Origin: Hemibagrus wyckioides | Lineage: Eukaryota > Chordata > Actinopteri > Siluriformes > Bagridae | DNA: 64,000 nt | Direction of reading: 5' to 3' | NCBI RefSeq assembly: GCF_019097595.1 | Contig: NC_080723.1 | Coordinates: 15,072,511 to 15,136,510 of the forward strand | Shown here: piece by piece, positions 49,725 to 61,999 of the stretch | Numbering within the stretch: the first letter of the stretch is position 1 | Layout of the letters: the number at the start of each line of letters is the position of its first letter | Position numbers and translations under genes: made by a program | Notes under the pieces: model-generated | What the model was told of the DNA's origin: nothing | What the model saw: the letters and a program-made list of their open reading frames with translations, nothing else | Database searches by the model: none

Positions 49725-50425
49725 AGTGCCCTTCAGATTGATTCGGAGTGATTTGGGATAGAGCCGAAACTGTGAGAAGGTTAACGCTGAAGACGTTTCA
49801 CACGATAAGAAAAAAAACAAACAACTCCCAAAGCTGTAAGCGACAAGATAAAAAAAAATTGTAACTGTTTCTAAAATATAAAATTGCGGACACTAATATG
49901 CTTTCACAAATCCTTATTTTTATTTAGACAGGCTATTAGCTAAGGTAAACTAGCACGCGCAAAGTACGTTAGTTAAGCTAGCTAATTAAATCTAACGCGC
50001 TGTATAACCGATACTCGTAAAACTTTATTTCAGATGTAAACTCTATGTGAAATGGGTTTAGAGTTTTAAATGTTCTATTTTTGTGAATGTATTTTGAAGG
50101 CCACAATGTCAGAGGCTTCTCTATTGTAGCAGCTAGCTTGAAGGAGTTAGCAGGCTGATCTCCGGCACGAGCGATGAGCTAGCTGAAGAAAAAGAGCGCT
50201 TGGTTAAACGCGAAAACATCAGAAAATTTCTGTCCCTGAAAAATAATTATCACTAAGATTTTTTTTGGCGTAGGTCTAAATTTAAATGCAGCTACTTTCA
50301 GGTTTGTAAAGTATTTATTTATTTTGTAAGTATTCTGCAGTCAAGTAAGACTCAAAAGAAAAAAGGGGGGAAAAAAAACTAGCGATCTAAATTCATTGCT
50401 ATTCAGTTTTTCTGTTGTATAAACA
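49725..50425. other. Possible promoter/5' leader region, no coding seen
   Basis: Sequence after the CRE pair has scattered CpGs (CACGCGC, CGGCACGAGCG) and then returns to AT-rich DNA. No open frame recognised. Confidence 0.3.
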
Positions 50426-51214
50426 CACTATATTGCCAAAGGTTTTGGGACACCCCTCCAAATCACTGAATTCCTCTTGTCCTCTTAGATCCAGTGAAAG
50501 GACCTCTTAATGCTTCAGCATACCAAGACATTTTGGACAATTTGGGGATGACCCCTTCCTGTTCCAACATGACTGCAAACCAGTGCACAAAGCAAGGTCT
50601 ATAAAGACATGGATGAACGATTTTGGTGTGGAGGAACTGCACAGAGTCCTGACCTCAACCCGATAGAACACCTTTGGGATGAATTAGATTGGAGACTGTG
50701 AGCCAGACCAAAACTGGGACATCTGCCTTTACATGCACATGAATTTAATATGGAGTTGGCCCGCCCTTTGCAGCTATAACACCTTCAAGGCTTTCCACAA
50801 GGTTTAGGAGTGTGTTTATGGGAATTTTTGACCATTCCTGTAGAAGTGCATTTGTGAGGTCAGGGCACTGAAGGCCTGGCTCGCAGTCTCCGCTCTGATT
50901 CATCCCAAAGGTGTTCTGTCAGGTTGAGGTCAGGACTCTGTGCAGGCCAGTCAAGTTCCTCCACACCAAACTCACTCATCCAGGTCTTTATGGAGCTTGC
51001 TTTGTGCACTGGTGTGCAGTCATGTTGGAACAGGAAGGGGTCATCCCCAAACTGTTCCCACAAAGTTCGGAGCATGAAATGGTCCAAAATGTCTTGGTAT
51101 GCTGAAGCATCAGAATTCCTTTTACTGGAACTAAGGGGCCAAGCCCAACCACTGAAAAACATCAGATGAATTCGATGATTTCAAGGGGTGTCCCAAAACT
51201 TTTGGCAATATAGT
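50426..51214. mobile_element. Fold-back Tc1/mariner element (family B, copy 2)
   Basis: Both ends are the CACTATATTGCC-type terminus of the 10138 element. The left half (to about 50712) reads the transposase fragment in the plus sense. The right half (from about 50870) reads the same fragment in the minus sense (FGVEELDWPAQSPDLNLTEH), so the two pair as arms of roughly 280 bases around a loop. The element is an inverted duplication, not a simple insertion. Confidence 0.85.
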
Positions 51215-51403
51215 AATCTAATGTCATATTTAATGTTTTATGATGTTATGTGTTGTCATGATGCTTTTAATGTCTAGAAAAAATTGAAAAGAAAAAAAAA
51301 AAATCAAATGAAGAAATTAATAAAGAATATTTCTTAGTATTCATGTTTCATCCAAGCTTCCATCTTCCCAACACTTACAGGTATACTTTCCAGTAGCCAG
51401 AAG

Positions 51404-51516
51404 ATGTTTGGACAAGGAGCAGTGTACCGTGTGTCCAGAGGGGCCAGCTTTGCACACATCTTCAATAGCAACATGACAGCACTGGATCAGGCCTGCAGCT
51501 CCCCACCTAAAAACAG
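51404..51516 (+). other. adad1: Possible first coding exon of adad1
   Basis: After a plausible acceptor (TACTTTCCAG), an ATG opens MFGQGAVYRVSRGASFAHIF, then NSNMTALDQACSSPPKNS. The segment SFAHIFNSNM resembles the N-terminal SFAQMLKKNL of human ADAD1, followed in both by a proline/lysine stretch. However, the sequence after AAAAACAG is CTGAGT, not GTGAGT, and the phase does not match the next exon. Either a further exon exists, the donor is mutated, or this is chance. Confidence 0.3.
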
Positions 51517-52029
51517 CTGAGTCACAAGAAACAGGCTTCATGATTAGTTTCTAGCCCTCCTGAGTATAGCATTTATTCCAAATCCTTCTACTTAGCTGTG
51601 GGTCCCTTTTGTCTTTCTAAAATGTTTCTGGATAGCAGCTTAAAATCTCTTATGTTTGTTTGTTAGGTTACTTGTAAGTTTGTGCCTTCTAGTACACATT
51701 ATTTATTGACCCAGAATCACAGCCATTCCTACTGTGTGACACACATGACCAGGTCAGTAGCACTGGTATGCTGAGAATGGTCCCACCAGTTTTTCCTCCC
51801 TGATTTAGTCATGGCCATCAGTCAGCTCTCCCCAGTCACACAGCAGCAGCCAACCAGGGAGGATGAAGGACATGGCATGATTGATAGAGTGTATGCCATC
51901 CCTCTCTTGCTCTCTTTGGCCTGGGATTCAAACACCGAATGATAGAGTGGACGATTTTCTGTTGTGTTACTTTGTAAAATCAATGTTCATTGTCATTGTA
52001 ATTGTGCCATTTTTTCCTAATGTATTCAG

Positions 52030-55000
52030 CAGGCACCAAACCGAAACAAATCCCCAAAGAGCTGATCGACAAGTACCGGAGAGGAGAGACTCATGCTGTG
52101 TCTTTCCTGTACCAGCTCTCACAAGTTCTGCAGTTCCAGGTGGAGATGAAAGAGACAGTAACTACAGGTAGTTCATTTTCTTTCCCATGTATTTGTTTAA
52201 ATATTTATATACATTGTGGAAAATAACAGTTTTTCCTACATTTTTCTTACCAGGAGGAGTAATTGGTTTCTACTTTGCATTCTGTGCTGTGATTGATGGA
52301 GTGGAATATAAAACCGGGATGGGCATCAATAAGAAAGAGGCCAGACTCAAAGCAGCTCAGCTGGCTGTTGAGGAGCTGCTTTCTAATCTAGAGAGTGATG
52401 CTGTCTTGCCCGATGCTGCTGGTAAACATTATCTAGTTGGTGGAATATTTCAGTGCTGCCTGTTACATTTATTGTCTCGATTGTCTGCTGAGCAGCTGCT
52501 GCTAAGTCAGTATTAGATTGTACAGTGATTCAAGAGATGACAAAACATAACTCATATTTGAAAAGTCTTGCAGACGTAGTTAAAGCCTAGATGGTGATGT
52601 TATTTCAACATACATACAATGCTTATTGCTTGTCCAATGCTTTGTAAAGTATTTGCACGTTCCCTTAATGTGCTAGCATCCGTTACGCCAGTGGCGCTCA
52701 ATCTTAACTGCAAAGGGCCAGTGTGGGTGCAGTGTTTCATACCAATCTCGCAGAAGCCACACCTGATTTCACCTGTTTATCCAGTTGATCTCAGTTTTCA
52801 GTAGACTGAGGTGTGGCTTCCGCTTGGTTGGTATGAAAACCTGAACCACATCAGCCCCTTGCAGATAAGAATGGACACCCCTGCTTTAGGCCATTAGATA
52901 TCATTTGTTGATGGTCTTTCCAGTGCGTTTGAAAGCATGGACTTTGAATATTGGCCTTGTAGTGGGTGGATTAAATACATTCATTTTGTACTTGGGGTGT
53001 TTTACATCCGTAGAACAATATACATGATTGAGATTTTTGAAATTATTCAGCCATATGTATTGTGGAATTAGGTTAGATAGAGAGGTCAGAAAAATATTTT
53101 CTGGGAGTAGCGCTTGTTATTGTATAATGAAGAATAGATTTGGAAATGATATCATGTAAAAATATGCAATCAAGAATATAGTTGTTTTTTTCCACCTAAC
53201 ATACTTGAACTTATCAGCATTTTAAAAATATAAATTCTAACATTTCCATTAACCAAATTATTTCAGAATTAAATACTTGCTGAGGTGTTATGCCATTTAA
53301 TGCATCATCTTTGAAAATGTTTAGTTGTTAGCAGAAACTGACACAGTGCATTGTGTTGTTCTGTGCATTTCTCTGGTTATCAGTGGGCCCCCCTCCTCTA
53401 CCAGTGAAAGAGCAAAACTCCCTGGGACCAGATGCCTGTCCTGCAAGGGCCATGATTGGTAACTGGATTTTTTTTAATACAGTGTGATGTATTGGTTTTA
53501 AAGTGCAATAAACAAGGATATTATAGTTTAGGATATAAAGACTGATTCTTATTTTGCCGGTCCATATCAGAAAGAAAAAACCCTGTTAAAGACCAGGTTC
53601 CCAGTGCTGTTAAGGAGATGTTCTCCAGGCTGATGGACAGATATCCAGAGTTCTCTGGCTGTGGAGGAACAGTAGCTGCATTTGTTATTCAATCTCGTAA
53701 GTTTCCATGGTCACATTCTTCTCAGTGGTGCAATAAGCTAGCCAATTCCTTTGGAGGAAAATGAATAAAACTACATTTTTAGGCTAACTGCTGTAGGTTA
53801 ATTAGTTGCACGTTCTCAGCTATTCTGTTTTGAAACTTGTGTTCCACAATCTAGGCCAGCACGCTTCCTGTCTCAGCGATGATATGTAATCTCGTATAAA
53901 GAAAAGTGAGCAGGGGGTTTTTTTTCTCTCAGAGGGGGTATTAGTCTGCAACAGATTAGAATTTTTTAAAATGTATTTTTTTAAATTGTCTTGTAAAGGT
54001 AACAGCAAGTAGAAAAGCACATAGAAGGGGGATGTTCTGTTCAGTATTGACTTCTGAGCATACGGACAAAGCTATATAAATTTATATTAAAAAAAATTTA
54101 TATAGCTTTGTCCGTATGCTCAGAAGTCAATACTGAACAGAACATCCCCCTTCTATGTGCTTTTCTACTTGCTGTTACCTTTACAAGACATTTTGATGTC
54201 TATCTGAGTCAGAAGGATAAAGCAGCAGACTCAGTTTTGCCAAGTCATTTCAAAAACATGAATTATATTAACTTGTTCTCACCAACATGTGGGACTAATA
54301 AGAAAGATGACACTAGTCAGACAGCAGTTTGTATTGGACTTGAGCAAATAGATTCCTGAAAAAGAGAGCAAATTAGATATTAGCATAGAAGCTATATTAT
54401 ATTTTAATTTCTTACAAACATTCACATACAAATAGACAGTGTTTACATCACACAGCAGATATGAACAGAGCATAGCTGAGTGTTAATACAAACAGCTTCC
54501 TCAATACCATACAGTCATTTTACAGTTTGATCAAATCCAAAGCACCTACCTCTGAAAATCATTATTTGTTTTCATGTAATTTAGGCACGTGCAGATCTTT
54601 CAACTGAAACATTTTCTCACAAATTCAGCATGTGCATGTGACCACAGCTCAGCTTGCAGTGGCCTAGTTTCTCCTTCATGGATTGTTGATGGTCTGTACT
54701 ACAAATGACTGCAGTCTTTCTAGAAAATTAAAACAGTTTATATTTATCAATATTTCTTTTACAGGATTATTTAATAATTTACTTCCTCCGGTAATAAGAG
54801 ACTTATATTTGGGATTAAAATATTTGAATGTTATTTTTGAGATTAAAATATTCGAGTGTTTGCCAAAAGTACCCGTATACATAAGATTATACTAGCGATT
54901 TGTGAAAGATTCTAATATTTCATTTATTAATAAAACACGTCATGCTTTTTAACAGTTTATAGTTACGTTATACTGTTGTGGAATGTCAATGAGACAAGTT

Positions 55001-58000
55001 AGTTGATGTTATCAAGTGCGTTCTAGCCAAAAGTTCCCTTATCTCTTTTTCTTTCTCTTGCTCATTATGTTCTTGATAATTAGTTAGGATTTTGACTTTG
55101 TATATACACCCTTTTATGGCAGCAGAATATAACCTGGCACATATTTTAGTGATAGACATATTATTTAAAAAAAAAATTAACCCTTGATTACAAGTTAATG
55201 TTTTTAGTTAGTTTTTTTTTCCCCTCGATATACTGATTATAATATTGCTCAGAGCTGTGCTGTGTCGCTCAACAGCAACTGGATATGAAGTGGTGGCTGT
55301 TGGTACAGGTAACTGTAACACAAAAGAAAGTCTGGCACCTAACGGACGCATCCTTCATGATTCCCATGCCGTTGTGACTGCACGGAGATCACTCATGAGG
55401 TCAGCTATCTAACTGTGTATAGAACATGCTTTGATTCATTTTGACATGTGCCCAGTTGTGTTTAGTCTTTCAGTGAGGCATTTGTTGAGCTAAAAAAAAA
55501 ACCCCATCCAATATTATGGACACTTTGTCTGTTATTTATATCAGTGGTTTTCTCTGGTTACTTTTGTTACAGTGGTGGAAAACGCATAAGAAATATAAAT
55601 ATGAAGTCTGATTTTTTTATCTGGATTCTGTTGGATTATGCTCATAAAAGAAATCTGTACAGAAGCAGTATCGAGAATTAATTTAGATTTAAAAGGTTCC
55701 CTGGCTGACAAAAGTTTCATAACACCTGACTGATTTTAGGTTTTCTGTTTCTTAGTGGAATTGCAGATTTATAAAACCTTTTTTTTTTTTTTCATAATAG
55801 TGTATATTAGGGGTTGGCAACCTTAGGCACACATGCCATCACTGGAATGGATCAGCGTAGTCACTGGCAGACCCTAACCCTAAGCAAGTTTTTTCTGTTG
55901 GGGGCAATTCTCGAACAACCGCTGGCTGTTGCATGGTCACTTGGTCAAACAGACAGTGGCAGCTCCTCTAGCTAGGAAAGCTAAAGCAAATGTTCAGTCA
56001 TTTCAACCGTTCTGGACATAAGATTTCGGGTTTTCTTTTTCAGAAGGGCTGTGTTGTGTAAACCTTGTTTGCTGAACGTGGAGTGTTTGGCGCCATTTCA
56101 CGACAAAACACAAGAAAAGTATCAAAGATCAGGCAGACAAGGCAGAATCCATCAAACGTGTCATATCCTGTTATGGGAAGCAAGCAAACACTTTCAAAGT
56201 GTTTGCCACTGCTAAAACCCATGTAACAAAAGCAAGCTATAGCATTGCTCATTGCATTGCTAAATGCAGAAAGTCATTCACTGATGGTGAAAAAGGCTTT
56301 TTTCTGAAGCACAGAATTTCTGTTTGAAGGCTTAGCAAACAAAGAGACAATAAAATCCAGAATAAAAAACTATTCCCATGTTTGCTAGAGGTGTTCAGTG
56401 ATGTGTTGAAGAAATGGTAGAAAATGTTAGCTCGTAGCTAACAGCTGGATTCCAACATGCTGCTGTATTTAGCATTGTGCTCACTGAGAGCGTAGATGTG
56501 AATGACATACTGTGTTTGGCAGCCATGGCAAGATACTGTGATTCGACTGTATGAGAGGAGCTCTGCTTCTTAAAGCCAGTGTTCGAGACCGCTATGGTCA
56601 GGAAAGGGGAGTGATCAGATTAATAGAGGAAAAAACCCATCGTGAACGTCCAGCAGTTAGGTGGCTAATGGGAAAATTTTGGAGCAGTTTGTCTGCTGCT
56701 TTGATGCCATCAAGGGCTTTCTGGCTGAAAAGGCCAAGTTTATCTAGAACTTGAGGATGAGAAGTGGGTTCTCACAGATATCATAGGGCACCTAAACAAG
56801 ATCAATCTCTGACTACAAGGTGCAGGTCAAACTGTTTAGGACATGTTTGACACATGGAGTGCTTTTGTTGGCAAGCTTGCATTATTCTCAAGCGATGTTG
56901 CCACCTAACAGCACAGCATAGACACTGCTGAATACGTGAACAAACTTGAGTCTGAACTCACAACACGATTTAGGGACTTTCAGAAGAACAGATTAATGTT
57001 CTTATTCTTGATCAAACTCGACAGCTTCATTGGCCACAAATTCGATTTTTTGCCTGTAGACTGGTTAGTTACACAAAACATGAAAATGCAGCTGATTGAG
57101 ATGACGAGTTCAACACTGTTGTGACTAAGTTTGCAGAACTACAGAAACAACTAGAAACCACAGCAGAGCAATATCATGAAAACTTGCTCTTCATCTGCTG
57201 GACATCTGTACTGGAGAAGTTCAGCTGTCTCTGGAGCATTGCTAATGCTACATATGAGCCCAGATAATGGAGCTGTTTATTTGTGTAGTACACATAGGTT
57301 TGCATATCTCTGATGTGGATGTTTTCGTGATGAGGCAGTATTCTTATATAGTCCTGTGTTTGTGTTTGACACACTTCAGTGTCCCTTTCTGATATTTGCT
57401 CTTACTTGAAAATTAGTTACTAAAAAGCAAAAGTGGTTTGAAGTACATATAATCTGTGACCCCATGAGGGATAAATTTGACATAAATTAGTGAATTTTAT
57501 TTCTGATCATTTTTAAAAGTTTGTTGATATGCATATAGCCTATATGACTGGAATAAAATTCTAGGTTTGTTGAAATATTTTGTGGTGTCATAATTAAACT
57601 TAATTTTGATATGGTACACTTATGAACAAGAACATTTCAAACCGGCACATTTCTAAATGTCAAAAAGGTTGCTGACCCCTGGTACATATTATAGTCCCAA
57701 TTAGAAGTGGGCTGTATCTTGTCATACCATTATACATTTTACATGAGAAAAAAATATAAATGGTAAATAAAAGAGGACTTGATTTGTATTTGTGGTGACC
57801 ACACTGGATGTGCTTAACAGTGAACACAACCAAATGTCCCCCATCACCAGAAAATCACTTCAATTCAATATCACAGACTTTTCTCTTGGCTATGCTCTCC
57901 TCCACAGTCCTGCCACTATTCAGTTCAGATCAGAGCGGTACCCTGTTCACCAGAAATACTTTCATTACGTACTAATGCAGAACTGGTCTTTCATTATATG

Positions 58001-61000
58001 AGAGATTATCTGAGAGGTTATATAAGAGTCTGAATGAGTAATGCACACAGTCATTATTAAATTTCAGTTGATGTTTGTAATGTCAAATGTTTTAATACAT
58101 AAAATAGGTATCAATAAATATGGTCCTTTTGAAATGAAAGAAACATTACATTATACTGTGATATATGAAGACAACAGTTTTTAACCATAGTGCCCACTAC
58201 TAATACTGAAGTGTTTGTTCAGTTTAGTTAGTAGAAGTTTCTTATATCAAGTGCTGAAGCTTTTGCTGCCTTTGTTGTAAAGAACAGAATAATGGCAAAG
58301 GTCTATTGTGTGTTAAAATGAATTAAAGGTAATTTTAAATTTATCATGAATATTTTGTAGGTATCTGTACAGGCACCTGTTACTGTTCTATAGTAGGAAT
58401 CGCTCTCTGGAGGAGAAGTCAGTCTTTCAGCTGGATGAGAACACCAAACTCTTAAGTCTGAAGAGCTATATCACCATACACTTGTACCTCAATCAGCTGC
58501 CCAAAGGAGCTTCCCAGATACCCTCTCACCTGTATGAAGTGACGCACTGCCCACACTTAGAAAAAAGAAAGTGATATACACTCAGGTTTCACATTTCTGT
58601 TGAATTTGTAAATTAATGAAATTGTAAATTAATATGAATAACACCAGCTATGCAGTCCTTATAACTAGCACTACTATGTATTTTTGTAATGACATAATCA
58701 CACTTTTGGTAAATATGTTTCTTACTGTTTTAAATGGTGTCCTAAATTATTATGTTTCTATTAGTTGATGTCTTTTTGAATATATTATTCTTTTGACTTT
58801 CTCCACTCTCCCTAGTCGCTTGAGCCCCCTGTCCATCTCAGCATGGGAAGTAAATAATCAGATTGGTCTACATGTGACTGTAGATGGAAAGGTCTTTTCA
58901 GTGTTCTCTTCTACACTTGACCAGACCGGTTCTCGTATTATCAGTATGTCGGCTACTGACAAAATTACGCAGTGGCAGGTTTTGGGTTTCCAGGGTGCTC
59001 TTCTAAGCCACTTCATCGAGCCCATCTATGTCAGTAGCATATTCATAGGTAAATTCTGCACCTGAAACAAATGAAACCGTTACTTTTAGTGATTTATAAA
59101 CAATACACATTGTTCTGCTATTATTATTAGAAACAGAATGTGCATGCATTTCCTTCTATTAATTCAATATGTACAATTAATGTACCCAGTGTACTGTAAT
59201 CAGTGTGCATTCAGATCCTGGGCTTGTTTCTGTTCATGCAGCTTGTATGTTGTGTGTACTTTAAACTTTTTTAGTAGCCTGTGCTTTGCTGTTTCTCATT
59301 TGCCTTTAGGTGATGAAAGCTGCAGTGATACACGTGGTATGGAGATTGCAGTAAATCAAAGAGTAGATGGCATCACCTCCAAGTTGCCCATGTATTACTG
59401 TGGATATCGGCCACATATTAGCCTGGTGCCTTCTGTGATCCCCGCAGACATCCAAAGCACCCAAAGAACTCTTAGCCTTAACTGGAGCCAAGGAGATGTT
59501 TCCCTCGAGGTTGTAGATAGTGTGGAGGGTAAATCTGTGGAGGGGTGAGTTTATCTGATTATCTGTCTATCCATTTTTTACCTGACATGTTTGGACATTT
59601 ACCCAGCCTTTACAGTTGAGGCCAAAAGTTTACATATACTTTTTAAAATATTTTTATATAGACTAAAGGCATTCAAACTTCATTTTTCACAACCTCACAC
59701 ATTTTGTGTTGCCATATATTTGCTGTGTCAGGTCAGTTATTTACTTTGTTCACATTTTTAAAACAAATGATTAGAGCAGTATAATTTTAGCTTCATTTTA
59801 TATTAGATGTTTAGTGGCTCAGACATTTCCAAATACTTTGTTAATGTTTGGTGGCAATTCCTTGTTTAACTTCTTAACTTGAGTCAGATACTTCAGGTAG
59901 CCTTTCTCAGTACTTTGGCAGAAATTTTACCCTCCCTGAGACGGAGCTGCCTGGGATGATTATCGATAGTATTTGGAATTGCTGATAGATACCAGCTATT
60001 GTGATGGGTTATTGGCTGCTCTCAGTGTTTATGGGAAAATGTTATGTCTGCATCTCTAAGATGTCAAACAGATAAATCTGTGAATGTCTTTGCTTTCAAA
60101 ACATGAACTGAGACTTAAATTAAAGAAAGAAGAGCACTGTTGTTTATTGGACATTGGTTATTGGACTTTTTAACATGTAATTGATTTAAAAAACACTAAT
60201 TCAATGCCATTTTCTGCAACTGGCCAACTTCCAGTATTTTTTATTTTGCTGTAATGATGTAATGTCTACAGGATCGTTGTACAATCATTATCATGTCAGA
60301 GCATGCTGCTGCCACCTCTGTGCTTCACAGTTGGGATGGTGTTCTTTTGATTGAGAGCCTCGCACTTTTTCATCCATACTTAGCATAGAGCAGTATGGCC
60401 CAACGCTCTTATCCAAATGGTTGCCGATCACCTGCAAACATTAATTTGACTTTGTTATGCTGCTTTTGAAGTTTTCTTCCTTGTTGAACAGCCTTTCAGG
60501 CTACTGGTGATGTAGGACTCCTTAATGGTGGATGTACATACCTTGGCACCAAGTGCCTCCACTTTAAATGAACTTGAAGTTCAGCTGAAACTTTACATTT
60601 ACATTTATGGCATTTGGCAGATGCTCTTATCCAGAGCCACTTACAAAAGTGCTTTGAAGTCTCTATCAGTGAATACATTAACACTAGGTCACAGACTATA
60701 ATAATAATAATAACAATATTTTTTAATAAATAATATTTATTTATTTATTCATTATTTTTAAAATAAATACATAAAACAAACAGGGCAAACAGCCAGTGAC
60801 TCAGTTGTTCAGACATCTCAGTGCCAGAACTGAAAAGAGTCTTGATGTGTACCTACCTTGTACCCTGAGAGATGGTGGGACCAGTTGAGCAGTGCTATTA
60901 GATCTGAGGGAGTGGTGCGAGGAGTGATACGAGCTTTAAGGTAAAAGGAGTGCTGGCGCTTTTTTGGCTTTGTGGGCAAGCATCAATGTTTTGAATCTGA

Positions 61001-61853
61001 TGTGTGCAGCTACCAGAACCCAGTGGAGTTCTGCAATTTTTGAAATGTATGATAACATGAAATGTGTACAGTTGTGAAAAACTGTGATAGAATATCTCGA
61101 CTATACATGCTACACGACTATACATGCTACATTAATTGTGCTGCACAAACTGTCTTCCTGTGCAAAGTGCAAGTACCCTAAAACCCCCTAGAATCAAATG
61201 CATGATTTGTAAATTGATTCATTTTGTTTGGTTGCTTTAATGTTGTCTGATATTTTAATTTGTTGGGACAATAATTAGCTATCCAGCAGTGTCAGAGTGA
61301 CGGATCGACTATGGTCAGATTAGGTCTTTCTTTTATATACTGTTACTGAACCATCAACCGGTTCCTTTGTTTGTGCTTTAATTATCTCAGTTTTGATCAA
61401 CATATATACTTTAGGATATGTCAGCTCAAATTGTTTATGTGCGTGACTCTTAGGTCCCCCTTTAAAAGTGGTCCCGCTCTTGCAAGTCGTCTGTGTAAAG
61501 CTGCCATGTTGAGTCGTTTCAGCATGGTAGCAAAAGAGGCACAGAGAGAGGATTTGCTAGCTGCAGTTTCGTACAGGGAGGCCAAGGTACTACACGATAT
61601 ATAAAGTTTTTTTTCACAAGTGCATTTTACATATGCTTGACCACAGTGTAATATTTCACAAATCAGCAAGATGGTGTTTATCTGTTGGATTAAAAGTTAA
61701 CTTGGATCTTAATTGTCTGTATCTGTATTGGAAATGTAGATGATGGCAAAACGGTACCAGGAGGCAAAGAGCGTTCTGAAGTCCTACTTGGCCATGAGGG
61801 GCTATGGACAGTGGGTCGAGAAACCACCTATCAGTGATCACTTGACAATGTGA
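52030..61853 (+). CDS. adad1: Adenosine deaminase domain-containing 1 (Tenr), 5' end unresolved
   Basis: Ten exons with matching phases: 52030-52167, 52254-52421, 53384-53458, 53571-53696, 55276-55399, 58361-58531, 58816-59048, 59310-59544, 61454-61586, 61740-61853. They give about 505 residues (human ADAD1 576); the N-terminus is missing. First come the double-stranded RNA-binding domain ([38 protein letters not shown]) and then an ADAR-type deaminase domain: [52 protein letters not shown] and [17 protein letters not shown]. Active ADARs have His-Ala-Glu at the active site; here it is His-Ala-Val, and a later cysteine ligand is also changed, so catalysis is probably lost, as in mammals. Mammalian ADAD1 is a germ-cell nuclear RNA-binding protein needed for sperm development. 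Acceptor at 52030 or 52033 is uncertain. Confidence 0.93.
52689..52883. mobile_element. 195-bp hAT MITE
   Basis: The left end CAGTGGCGCTCAATCTTAAC matches the complement of the right end (TTCTTATC..GGACACCCCTG, so CAGGGGTGTCCATTCTTATC). Flanking octamers CGTTACGC and CTTTAGGC agree at six of eight positions, a worn hAT-type duplication. In an adad1 intron. Confidence 0.75.
53987..54190. repeat. 204-bp near-perfect palindrome
   Basis: Bases 53987-54083 are the exact reverse complement of 54094-54190, apart from the ten-base centre 54084-54093. Checked base by base, for example TGTCTTGTAAAGGTAACAGC at the left end against the complement at the right end. The arms are about 97 bases with no mismatch. 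It is not one of the transposon families in the window. In the adad1 intron between exons 53571-53696 and 55276-55399. Confidence 0.95.
55808..57681 (+). pseudogene. Decayed hAT transposon
   Basis: The left end TAGGGGTTGGCAACCTTAGG pairs with the complement of the right end AGGTTGCTGACCCCTGG. Flanking octamers GTGTATAT and GTACATAT agree at six of eight positions. Broken frames inside recall a hAT transposase: [20 protein letters not shown] near 56095, then KSFTDGE near 56272, and [20 protein letters not shown] near 57110. Frameshifts and stops exclude function. In the same adad1 intron as the palindrome. Confidence 0.75.
59611..60590 (-). pseudogene. Decayed Tc1 element related to the Sleeping Beauty group (family H)
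   Basis: Left end TACAGTTGAGGCCAAAAGTT, then TACATATAC, resembles salmonid-type Tc1 ends. Bases 60300-60560 hold the antisense of a transposase region with GTGCTTCACAGTTGGGATGG and CCTTGGCACCAAGTGCCTCC, common in these elements. The right end is not clear. In an adad1 intron. Confidence 0.65.
60593..60660 (-). repeat. SINE tail fragment (family S1)
   Basis: GGCATTTGGCAGATGCTCTT, then ATCCAGAGCCACTTAC, at the right edge of the Tc1 relic. Confidence 0.7.
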
Positions 61854-61966
61854 AATCCAGTTCACAGATGACAGTCCCACCTCTGAAGCACCTTTGAAAG
61901 ACAGGTTTGAGAATTCATAGACTGTTTGTATTTAGCCCCCAAAAGGGTTAAAAAAAGCAAATTTGG

Positions 61967-61972
61967 AATAAA
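61967..61972 (+). terminator. adad1: adad1 proximal poly(A) signal
   Basis: AATAAA about 115 bases after the adad1 stop codon. Confidence 0.6.
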
Positions 61973-61999
61973 AAAACAATGTGCTGTATATGAAAAGCA

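Noticed and set aside
54108..54359. 83-codon open frame beginning inside the palindrome
   Set aside because: No recognisable domain, it begins in one arm of the inverted repeat, and it lies in an intron of adad1.
56551..57124. Separate small genes from open frames of 60-70 codons
   Set aside because: They are fragments of one decayed hAT transposase in shifting frames between hAT-type ends.
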